A stretch of DNA of 64,000 nt from Trifolium pratense (taxonomy: Eukaryota; Streptophyta; Magnoliopsida; Fabales; Fabaceae): contig NC_060061.1 in the NCBI RefSeq assembly GCF_020283565.1, positions 27,751,362 to 27,815,361 of the forward strand. The letters are read 5' to 3'. Position 1 is the stretch's first letter; every line of letters starts with the position of its first letter. The position numbers and the translations under genes were made by a program. The notes beneath the pieces are model-generated. The model saw only the letters and a list, made by a program, of their open reading frames with translations. It made no database searches and had not been told where the DNA came from. Below are positions 53,788 to 64,000 of this stretch, piece by piece.

Positions 53788-56168
53788 TGTAACACCCTAA
53801 CCCATACTACCCTTAAAAACGTAATTTTAAAAACTTTTCAACAAGTGTAAAGGCAGAGTGCCACGCGGTAATTAAAACACAAGCATACACACAGAGCATC
53901 ATGAAATTCAACATGAAAAGCAACAGCGGATTCCAATCAAACCAAGCATGCATATATATACATATATATATACATAAGCCAAATTCATCCCTAAGGATGT
54001 CACTTATACAAGAACTAGCATAACAAAAGGTAACACCGGTATACGATGAAAGCCAAGCGAAAACCCCGACTCGATGTTACATTACCAGAGCATTTACTAT
54101 TTACAAACTCTAGTCAAAAGCTAGTACTAAGAGGAGTAATCTATGCTAAGTCTCCTCACCAAAAGGTACTTCAACACCACGCTAGAACAGCAGTCTAAAC
54201 GTCGGCACAATCCTCAGCCTGAATATCTGAACCCCCAAAGGTCCAGCAAATAACACAAAGCAGAGAGTTAGAAAAACATAATCGCATATCATACGAGCAT
54301 AAGAAAAGCCTTACACTTTCGAGCTATCATACATATTCTAACTCACGCCAAAACATTGTACTAAACAATTATCAATTAATAAAGTTCAACACAATTCGAC
54401 CAGATAATGTCACATACCACTTATCAAATATATGCGCATTTACCCTAAGGTATCTAATGCCAATTAATTCACTGTCATGCCAACCCTAGACATAACTAAA
54501 TGCATGTGGTACCAAGATGTCACACCAACGGTGGACCAAGAACAGTTTTATATCATGCTGGATATGTCGGAACTTACCGAACCATCTTATCTCCCTTGGA
54601 TAAGCCAAAACAGTTTTATATCCTGTTGGATAGCAGCTCTGGACTCATGGATTCATCTAATCCGATCCTCGGCTTCATTATGGACACATAATCCATTTTC
54701 GTTATTGGAACCCAAGTTTCCAATGTTCACATACAATCATGAATGCATGATTACTTTTAAACACATCAAATACATGACGCTATCTAGCTCGAAGCTATTC
54801 ATTCACTGATGCGGAAACACAATTCCGACATCTAACACATTAGAATAACACAATATCCTATCACTCAATTCATAATTATTCACATGATAATTATCTGCAT
54901 ACTCATTTTTATACACACAAGGTTTCATTTACACTTATGTCATAAAACATACATCATTCTCTTAACATTGCAAATTAATGTTAAAACATAAACATAGTCA
55001 CTTGAACTACAAGTCATTGCATACGCGTGCGAATCATATAACGATTAACAATAAGCATTAACAACATCAACATGTATCAACAAACATGTAAGGATACCCT
55101 TAAACCATGTTACAAGTGCCTAATTGCACTTAAAACAATTATCAAAAAGTTGCTGTCACAGTGCTGTTCGCTGAGCGAATCCGTAGCGAACCCGTAGCGA
55201 ACACGTAGCGAACACGTAGCGAACACGTTCGCTGTAGCGAACAGGTAGCGAACTACATCAGAGGGTTACAGGTACATGGCGAACACGTAGCGAACACGTA
55301 GCGAACCCGTAGCGAACTTATTCGCTAAGCGAATCCGTAGCGAATCCGTAGCGAACATATTCGCTAAGCGAATCCGTAGCGAATCCGTAGCGAACTACAC
55401 CAGAAATATCTGTTCTTGAGTTATCTAAGGCGGTTTAACATTGATTCCACTCAAAAATTCATCCAAACATGTTATAAATTCATATAAACAGCCATTTCAA
55501 ACATATATGGTATCAAGGAACATTAATCATCCCTTCCAAACATCCAAATACCTCTAACAATCAAAATCAAGCCAATTTCTTGGGTTTTAAGTAACTTTCA
55601 TAAACTTAACAAAAATGATCCAAACACATACATATTTGTCATGGAATCAAGCTAGTGATTAACACATACAAAGGGATGATGAAGAACATCACACTCACAT
55701 ACATAAGCTTAATCAAAAGTCTAAAAGAAATTGAGTGGGAGAGTTCGGGAACGGAGACATAGACAATCTCCCCCCTCCTTGTCACTCAAGAATCATGAAT
55801 TCTAATCTCTTACCTTAAGCAAAGATGATGATCCAAGCCTTTCCTCTCCTCTCTTGCTCGTGAATCTCTTAGCCAAACCCTAGCTCTTGCTCTATCTTGC
55901 TTCTACTCACTCAAACTCAAAGAAATGAATTTATGATACTATTCATATGTTTGACTTGCTACTTATACTACTTCTCATGTCATGAACCAAGCCCAAATGG
56001 CTTAGGCCCATGCCTCTCACGCCCCTTTAAGCCCAAAACAAGGTTCTCGCGCCTAATAACTTACGATCGGCTAAATAATTATTCGTCGCTCACTAAAATA
56101 ATAAAAACCAATTAATAAATAAAATAACATTTAATAAAATATACGAATACGAAAAATGGGTCGTTACA
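53788..56168 (-). repeat. Chromovirus LTR, middle copy (2381 bp)
   Basis: The ends are TGTAACACCC and GGTCGTTACA in + orientation. It differs from the right LTR in length by 13 bp, fully explained by a 2-bp indel near 53999 and one 11-bp unit in the internal minisatellite. The short open frames inside (for example 54477..54809) occur in both LTRs and are not genes. Confidence 0.95.
55167..55397. repeat. Minisatellite in the LTR (CGTAGCGAA units)
   Basis: About 15 units of roughly 11-12 bp, CGTAGCGAAC/TC, with interspersed TTCGCTAAGCGAA inverted segments. The same array in the right LTR (62029..62246) lacks one 11-bp unit. Confidence 0.95.
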
Positions 56169-59100
56169 ATCCTACCCCCCTTAAAAGAATTTCGCCCTCG
56201 AAATTACCTAGAAACAGATCGGGATAAGAATCTCTCATCTTGCTTTCCAACTCCCACGTTGCATTCTCACCAGCCGGTCCTCCCCACACGACTTTCACGG
56301 ATGCAATCTCTTTGTTTCTCAACCTCTTCACTTCTCTCCCTTCGATTCTCAAAGGCACAGTCTCGATGGTCAAGTCATCCCTCACTTGAACATCGTCCGA
56401 TTCAATCACGTGTGTCGGATCAGACACATACTTGCGCAACTGTGATACATGAAAAACATCGTGCAAATTCGCCAATGATGGCGGCAATGCAATCCTATAC
56501 GCAACTTTCCCACTCGCTTCAAAATCTCAAACGGCCCAATAAACCTCGATGTCAACTTCCTTGACTTCAACGCACGTCCTACTCCAGTAGTCGATGTAAC
56601 TCGTAGGAATACATGATCCCCCTCTTGGAATTCAATGTCCTTCCTCCTCTTATCATGATAACTCTTCTGTCGACTCTGAGACACTTTCATCTTCTCACGA
56701 ATCATCCGAATCTTCTCTGTTGTTTCTTGTACAATCTCTGGTCCAAGAATTGCACCTTCTCCAGTTTCATACCAACACAGAGGTGTCCTACACCTTCTCC
56801 CATACAAAGCCTCAAACGGTGCCATTCCGATACTAGAATGGTAACTGTTGTTGTATGTAAACTCTACCAATGGCAAACAAGAATCCCAATTCACGTTTTG
56901 CTCCAAAACACAAGCCCTCAACAAATCCTCTAAGGATTGTATCGTCCTCTCCGACTGACCATCTGTCTGAGGGTGATACGCTGAACTCAACCTCAACTTC
57001 GTTCCTAAAGCTTCTTGCAAGCTTTCCCAAAATCTAGAAGTAAATCTCGGATCTCTATCCGAAATAATACTTGTTGGAATACCATGTAGCTTCACAATAT
57101 GCTCCACATAAATCTCGGCCAACTTAGGCACCAAAGTACCTTTCCTGATAGCAATGAAGTGAGCACACTTCGTCAAACGATCTACTACTACCCAAATCAC
57201 CTCGTTACTTTTCTTGGTCTTCGGTAAACCTCCCACAAAATCCATTGCAATGCTATCCCATTTCCATTCGGGTATAAACATTGGTTGTAACAAACCAAAC
57301 GGCTTCTGATGCTCAATCTTCGATTTCTGACAAGTTAAGCATGAATAAACAAATTCAGAAATTTGCCTCTTCATTCCCGGCCACCAAAACAACTTCCTCA
57401 AATCCTGATACATCTTGGTTACCCCAGGATGAATACTCAACCCACTTCTGTGACCTTCTTCCATGATCATTCTCTTTAATTCGGGTACATCCGGTACACA
57501 AACTCTTCCTTGAAATCTCATGACTCCACTTTCGTCCATCTTGATATTGGTCTCCTTACCTTCATTGATGAGTACCATCTTCTCCATCAATTTCTTATCC
57601 GATTTCTGACGTTCTTTAATATCTTCAAGAAAAGGATTCGTCAACTTCAACATCCCAAGCTTCACACTTGTAGAAGTAACCTCACACACAAGACTCAAGT
57701 CTCGGAATTCTTCAATCAACTCTAACTCTTTCACCATCAATGATGACATATGCAAAGTCTTCCTACTTAATGCATCGGCCACCACATTGGCTTTTCCGGG
57801 ATGATAACTCAATTCAAAATCGTAGTCCTTTAAGAATTCGAGCCATCTTCGTTGCCTCATATTCAACTCCTTCTGGTCGAATAAGTACTTCAGACTCTTG
57901 TGATCACTAAACACTTCAAACCTCGATCCATACAAGTAGTGTCTCCACACTTTCAAAGCAAACACCACTGCGGCTAACTCCAAATCATGCGTTGGATAGT
58001 TCCTCTCGTGAACCTTCAGTTGCCTTGAAGCATATGCTACCACATTACCCCCTTGCATAAGCACTCCGCCAAGTCCTAACTTCGAAGCATCGCAATACAC
58101 GACGAACGACTCTTTGGCATCAGGTAAAATCAACACGGGTGCAGTAGTCAATCTTCTCTTGAGCTCTTGGAAACTCTTCTCACAAATACCATCCCAAACA
58201 AACGCTTGATCTTTCCTCGTCAACTTGGTTAACGGCAAAGCCAACTTCGAAAAACCTTCGATGAATCTTCTATAATAACCGGCTAAACCAAGGAAACTTC
58301 TAATCTCTGAAACAGATTCCGGCGTTCCCCACTGTGACACAGCGTCAACCTTCGCAGGATCTACCGCGATTCCTCCACTTGAAATTATATGCCCTAGGAA
58401 ACTCACCTCTTTCATCCAAAATTCACACTTTGACAACTTGGCATACAACTTCTTCTCCTTCAAGACTTGTAAAACAATCCTCAAGTGCTCTTCGTGCTCT
58501 TCCTCGGATTTTGAGTAAATCAAAATGTCGTCGATGAACACCACCACGAATCTATCCAAAAATGAATGGAAAATTCGGTTCATATACTCCATGAAAACTC
58601 CAGGTGCATTGGTCACACCAAACGGCATAACTGAATACTCGTAGTGCCCATACCTCGTCCTAAATGCAGTCTTAGGTATGTCTTCCGTCTTCACTCTAAT
58701 CTGATGGTATCCAGATCTCAAATCGATCTTACTAAACACACAAGCTCCAACTAGTTGATCCATCAAATCATCTATCCTCGGAAGTGGATATTTATTCTTA
58801 ATCGTCACTTTGTTCAACTGACGATAGTCTATACATAATCTCATGCTCCCATCTTTCTTCTTCACAAGCAACACCGGCGCTCCCCATGGCGAAACACTCG
58901 GTCGAACAAACCTCTTCTCAAGCAGCTCTTCAAGTTGCTTCTTCAACTCATTCAACTCTGATGCTGACATTCGATACGGCGCCATCGATATCGGACTAGT
59001 TCCAGGTACTAGGTCGATAGAAAACTCTACCTCTCGCTTTGGAGGCACGTCAGATATATCATCCGGAAACACATCTGGGAATTCACAAACGATCGGTAAC

Positions 59101-60527
59101 TCTTCTATCTTAACTCCTCCTTCGAGTTTCAATGATGCAAACATCATGAACATCTCGGCATGTTCTTTCAATGCTTCCGATACTTCCTTCCCGCTCATCA
59201 AATGCAAGTTCTCCTCCGGCTTCGGAAAAACAACGGCCTTCTCACGACAGTTGATATGAATTCGATTAAAGATTAACCAATTCATACCAAAAATCACATC
59301 CATACCACTAAGTGGAATACACACAAAATCCATACCAAAGTGCCTATCAAAAATGGTTACGGGGCAATTACGACATACTTGTCGGGTAATCACTGAACCA
59401 TTAGCAGGAGTTTCTATTTCCATCCTACCCGTCATATCCGTTAAAGGAATACTAAGACGCTTTGCACAATCCAAAGAAATAAAAGAATGCGTCGCTCCCG
59501 TATCTATAATCGCAATTAAAGGAGTGTCATAGATGAAACACGTACCTCTAATGAGATTGTCCTCAAGGCTAGCATCCTCTCCACTTAAAGCAAACACCTT
59601 GCCCATCACCTTCTTGGGCTTCTTACAAGTCGGACTCTTGTGGCCTTCTTCACCACAGTTGAAACACACCACTTTTGTCCTACACACTTCGGTCTTGTGG
59701 CCCAGTTTTCCACAATTCTTACACCTATCTCCTTTCTTAGGGCAATCATAAGACATATGACCCCTTTCTCCACAGTTGTAACAACTTCCATTCACCGGCT
59801 TCTTACCACCACTGGTATTCCCTTTACCGCGGTTGTCATAAGGTTTTCCGCGCTCTTGTCCTTTCCCTTTTCGGTCATTCGCAGCCTTGTAGTAGTTCAC
59901 CTTTGCCCTACCATCTTCATCACAAATCCTACTCTTGTTCACAAGGGTCGCAAAATCCCTTATCTGCGAAAATCCAATCATATGCTTAATGTCTGGACGT
60001 AGACCACTTTCAAACTTCACACACTTGTCGTTCTCCGCTTCCAAAGTGTTGTAATGCGGACTAAACGCACACAAAGTCTCAAACTTGACGGCATAGTCAG
60101 CTACCGTCATATTTCCCTGTTTCAACTCCATGAATTCCACCACCTTCTTATTCTTCACATCCACAGGAAAATACTTAACCAAAAATTCTCTTTTAAACCT
60201 CGCCCATGGTATAGCCATACCACCGGGTCCTAGCCTCAACTTAGCATTCTTCCACCACACATTCGCTTCCTCGCGCAACACATATGTTCCAAGGGTTGTC
60301 TTCCCTTCCTCGGAACAATCCATTGCTTCAAAAATTATCTCAAGTTCCTCCAGCCACTTGTGAGCTCCATCCGGGTTGTAACCTCCGGTAAATGTTGGCG
60401 GTTTCTGCTTCATGAACCTTTCCAACCTCATCTCTACCTCTCTTCCAGGTTGATGATCTCTAACCACAATGTTGGTGAGTGCGGCCAAAGCCTCCGCAAT
60501 CTGAGCATTCGTTCTCGCAGCAGCCAT
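56164..60527 (-). pseudogene. gag-pol: Chromovirus gag-pol with chromodomain, one frameshift
   Basis: It starts at ATG 60527 (the open frame to 60545 begins with GTG). In order: gag, three CCHC knuckles ([42 protein letters not shown]), protease [12 protein letters not shown] with FIDDIL (about 58530), RNase H ([18 protein letters not shown]), integrase HHCC (about 57330-57450) with catalytic [17 protein letters not shown] and [10 protein letters not shown], the GPY/F-type region ([10 protein letters not shown]), and a C-terminal chromodomain (VKVVWGGPAGENATWELES, about 56215-56290). A one-base loss in an A run near 56503-56508 separates the chromodomain frame from pol. The chromodomain frame ends with TAA inside the first bases of the LTR. 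Confidence 0.93.
56169..56190 (-). promoter_or_regulatory. Chromovirus polypurine tract
   Basis: AAGGGGGGTAGGAT on the - strand directly before the LTR. It also encodes the last residues (RGVGL) of the chromodomain frame. Confidence 0.8.
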
Positions 60528-60651
60528 GATTCCTGAACGAATCACAACTAGACGTTAGAAAGTACTAACAGTGTTCCCTACACATGCTCATACGGGGAAA
60601 AGAAAAGTCCTAATTGGTTCACACGAACCAACCAGGCTCTGATACCACTAT

Positions 60652-63019
60652 TGTAACACCCTAACCCATACTACCCTTAAAAACGTAATTTTAAAAACTT
60701 TTCAACAAGTGTAAAGGCAGAGTGCCACGCGGTAATTAAAACACAAGCATACACACAGAGCATCATGAAATTCAACATGAAAAGCAACAGCGGATTCCAA
60801 TCAAACCAAGCATGCATATATATACATATATATATACATAAGCCAAATTCATCCCTAAGGATCACTTATACAAGAACTAGCATAACAAAAGGTAACACCG
60901 GTATACGATGAAAGCCAAGCGAAAACCCCGACTCGATGTTACATTACCAGAGCATTTACTATTTACAAACTCTAGTCAAAAGCTAGTACTAAGAGGAGTA
61001 ATCTATGCTAAGTCTCCTCACCAAAAGGTACTTCAACACCACGCTAGAACAGCAGTCTAAACGTCGGCACAATCCTCAGCCTGAATATCTGAACCCCCAA
61101 AGGTCCAGCAAATAACACAAAGCAGAGAGTTAGAAAAACATAATCGCATATCATACGAGCATAAGAAAAGCCTTACACTTTCGAGCTATCATACATATTC
61201 TAACTCACGCCAAAACATTGTACTAAACAATTATCAATTAATAAAGTTCAACACAATTCGACCAGATAATGTCACATACCACTTATCAAATATATGCGCA
61301 TTTACCCTAAGGTATCTAATGCCAATTAATTCACTGTCATGCCAACCCTAGACATAACTAAATGCATGTGGTACCAAGATGTCACACCAACGGTGGACCA
61401 AGAACAGTTTTATATCATGCTGGATATGTCGGAACTTACCGAACCATCTTATCTCCCTTGGATAAGCCAAAACAGTTTTATATCCTGTTGGATAGCAGCT
61501 CTGGACTCATGGATTCATCTAATCCGATCCTCGGCTTCATTATGGACACATAATCCATTTTCGTTATTGGAACCCAAGTTTCCAATGTTCACATACAATC
61601 ATGAATGCATGATTACTTTTAAACACATCAAATACATGACGCTATCTAGCTCGAAGCTATTCATTCACTGATGCGGAAACACAATTCCGACATCTAACAC
61701 ATTAGAATAACACAATATCCTATCACTCAATTCATAATTATTCACATGATAATTATCTGCATACTCATTTTTATACACACAAGGTTTCATTTACACTTAT
61801 GTCATAAAACATACATCATTCTCTTAACATTGCAAATTAATGTTAAAACATAAACATAGTCACTTGAACTACAAGTCATTGCATACGCGTGCGAATCATA
61901 TAACGATTAACAATAAGCATTAACAACATCAACATGTATCAACAAACATGTAAGGATACCCTTAAACCATGTTACAAGTGCCTAATTGCACTTAAAACAA
62001 TTATCAAAAAGTTGCTGTCACAGTGCTGTTCGCTGAGCGAATCCGTAGCGAACCCGTAGCGAACACGTAGCGAACACGTAGCGAACACGTTCGCTGTAGC
62101 GAACAGGTAGCGAACTACATCAGAGGGTTACAGGTACATGGCGAACACGTAGCGAACACGTAGCGAACCCGTAGCGAACTTATTCGCTAAGCGAATCCGT
62201 AGCGAACATATTCGCTAAGCGAATCCGTAGCGAATCCGTAGCGAACTACACCAGAAATATCTGTTCTTGAGTTATCTAAGGCGGTTTAACATTGATTCCA
62301 CTCAAAAATTCATCCAAACATGTTATAAATTCATATAAACAGCCATTTCAAACATATATGGTATCAAGGAACATTAATCATCCCTTCCAAACATCCAAAT
62401 ACCTCTAACAATCAAAATCAAGCCAATTTCTTGGGTTTTAAGTAACTTTCATAAACTTAACAAAAATGATCCAAACACATACATATTTGTCATGGAATCA
62501 AGCTAGTGATTAACACATACAAAGGGATGATGAAGAACATCACACTCACATACATAAGCTTAATCAAAAGTCTAAAAGAAATTGAGTGGGAGAGTTCGGG
62601 AACGGAGACATAGACAATCTCCCCCCTCCTTGTCACTCAAGAATCATGAATTCTAATCTCTTACCTTAAGCAAAGATGATGATCCAAGCCTTTCCTCTCC
62701 TCTCTTGCTCGTGAATCTCTTAGCCAAACCCTAGCTCTTGCTCTATCTTGCTTCTACTCACTCAAACTCAAAGAAATGAATTTATGATACTATTCATATG
62801 TTTGACTTGCTACTTATACTACTTCTCATGTCATGAACCAAGCCCAAATGGCTTAGGCCCATGCCTCTCACGCCCCTTTAAGCCCAAAACAAGGTTCTCG
62901 CGCCTAATAACTTACGATCGGCTAAATAATTATTCGTCGCTCACTAAAATAATAAAAACCAATTAATAAATAAAATAACATTTAATAAAATATACGAATA
63001 CGAAAAATGGGTCGTTACA
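60652..63019 (-). repeat. Chromovirus LTR, right copy (2368 bp)
   Basis: Ends as in the middle LTR. It is followed at 63020 by GGGGG and a different LTR. The five-base target duplication cannot be checked because the other end of the array is broken. Confidence 0.95.
62029..62246. repeat. Minisatellite in the right LTR
   Basis: Same units as at 55167..55397, one unit shorter. Confidence 0.95.
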
Positions 63020-64000
63020 GGGGGCGCTATATGAGCCCTTGGAGAGAGAAAGAACTCATTTTTCTCTTGTTCTTATGGAGTAGAGAGAAGGAAGAGAAGA
63101 GGAGAGCTAGGGCAAGAGCTCGGAGGAGAGATTCGAGGAGTAATCGTCGAGCTTTCGTCGGATTAAGGTAAGAGAGTAGATTTCATATTCGTGGGTGACT
63201 CGAGGAAGGGGAGAATGTCGATTTCTCCTCACCCGAACTTCCTCCACCCCATTTTCGTTTAGTTTGAATGGATTTTTCGTAATGGAAATCGATTCGTAGG
63301 TTCATAACATGTTTAACATGCTCTTATCTTGATGTATGAACGAATCTAATGGATAAAAACGGGATTTATAAAGGATTAAACTCAAGAACATTGTGTTCTT
63401 GAGAGTTTTGAGTAAAAGTGTTAAATCTTTACTTTTTCGTAGTAAAAATGGTAGATCGGTGAAATGAATCGTCCTTTTGTGTTTAGATATGCTTGTTGCA
63501 CTTGAATATAAACTTATTTGGGATTTATAACATGAAAAATGGGATTTTTGGGTGATTTTGAGTGAAAAACGTGTTCTTGACAGGAGCTGTTCGCTACAGC
63601 TCGCTGAAGCTCGCCACGAGCAGGTAACCCACTGGTGTGGTTCGCTGAAGCTCGCTAAGCCTTCGCTCAGCGAACTGCTCGCTACAGCTCGCTAAGTCTC
63701 GCTTAGCCACCGTGTCAGCACAGCACTTTGCTGTTTTGGAATTTGTATGGCTTTGAGGGTTCTAACATGTTATATTATGTATGTTAATTGTTGTAATAGA
63801 CATATATGATTATAATAGGGATAATGAACATATTGTATGAGATTAGTTGAGTAATCTTAGAGAATAAATATGATTGTGATGATCATGAATATGTGTTAGG
63901 AATATGACTTGATCTTATGCTTTTGTGATGATGTATGCAATTGGATTATTGATGTGTGTTTTATGACATAAGTGTAAATGAAACCTTATGTGTATAAAAA
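63020..64000 (+). repeat. LTR of a diverged related chromovirus, partial
   Basis: Read on the + strand it follows the same order as the reverse complement of the neighbouring LTRs: GGAGAGCTAGGGCAAGAG, TTAAGGTAAGAGA, a repeat array, and the end segment TTTTATGACATAAGTGTAAA. It is strongly diverged and in opposite orientation. The neighbouring chromovirus appears to have inserted into it. It continues beyond the window. Confidence 0.8.
63590..63707. repeat. TCGCTAAGC/TCGCTGAAGC array in the diverged LTR
   Basis: Degenerate units of CTACAGCTCGCT type at the same relative place as the CGTAGCGAA array of the other family, sharing the core AGCGA/TCGCT. Confidence 0.8.

Larger units (their letters stand above)
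51923..63019 (-). mobile_element. Tekay/Del chromovirus: partial internal region - LTR - internal region - LTR
   Basis: From right to left (element sense): LTR 60652..63019, internal region 56169..60651 (gag to chromodomain), LTR 53788..56168, then a second copy of the first 1.87 kb of the internal region, broken at 51923. The second copy has the same spacing as the first (constant offset 6864 through gag and early pol), with one base seen different (52647 T, 59511 C). It looks like a tandem array with one shared LTR, as made by unequal recombination between LTRs, or an assembly join. Confidence 0.88.

Noticed and set aside
54477..54809. 110-codon + strand frame, repeated at 61339..61671
   Set aside because: It lies wholly inside the chromovirus LTR, is identical because the LTRs are, and has no family features or coding bias.
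55167..55397. Regular short repeats as a CRISPR-like array
   Set aside because: The units are contiguous without unique spacers, the sequence is a plant LTR, and the array recurs in the other LTR.

Overview
The window is repeat-rich nuclear DNA of a flowering plant, most likely a papilionoid legume. The legume call is an inference from the SIRE/Maximus copia elements with envelope-like reading frames, the TGTAACGACCC-type chromovirus LTRs and a SINE type I associate with legumes; the species cannot be fixed from the sequence. The only cellular gene I can support is the 3' part of a GOLDEN2-LIKE (GLK) transcription factor gene on the + strand. Five exons were placed by hand (8553..8693, 20486..20845, 22724..22780, 23949..24065, 24384..24524). 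All exons join in phase 0, and together they encode the GARP DNA-binding domain through the C-terminal GCT box and stop codon. The first exon lies left of the window.

Layout. 1..8450 is the 3' part of a Tat-lineage Ty3/gypsy element (+): an open pol, a long region with two antisense genes, then a 394-bp 3' LTR ending about 100 bp before GLK exon 2. 8694..20485 is one GLK intron of about 11.8 kb. It holds a SINE and a Mutator-like element (9018..20192, 9-bp target duplication), and inside the latter a complete, very young SIRE copia element, called SIRE-1 here (9905..20099, - strand, 5-bp duplication TCACC). 20846..22723 holds a SINE broken by a MULE-type MITE and a Stowaway MITE. 22781..23948 holds a 905-bp long-TIR MULE. 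Behind the gene, 24.5-29.2 kb is AT-rich, with a 1.2-kb MULE at 26387..27581 and a cluster of tiny poly(A)-tailed insertions at 27.8-28.9 kb.

From about 29.2 kb a LINE (L1-type, +) begins. Its ORF1 is split by a second copia element, SIRE-2 (30200..41444, TSD AGGAC). Its ORF2 has one nonsense codon and is cut within the reverse transcriptase by a third, decayed copia element, SIRE-3 (LTR 45076..46393). SIRE-3 is in turn cut at 51923 by a Tekay/Del chromovirus arranged as partial internal region - LTR - internal region - LTR (51923..63019, - strand). The window closes in a diverged LTR of a related chromovirus on the + strand (63020..64000).

The clearest points for a second look are: (1) the antisense transcription unit in the Tat element, with TATA box, leader intron and an internal intron that restores frame; (2) a second, compact antisense gene with its own TATA box and AATAAA; (3) short palindromic motifs scattered through LTRs, untranslated parts and several reading frames of the SIRE elements, a different motif in each family; (4) a cluster of 13-21-bp poly(A) insertions with target duplications; and (5) the GLK gene, whose introns record a multi-layer insertion history.
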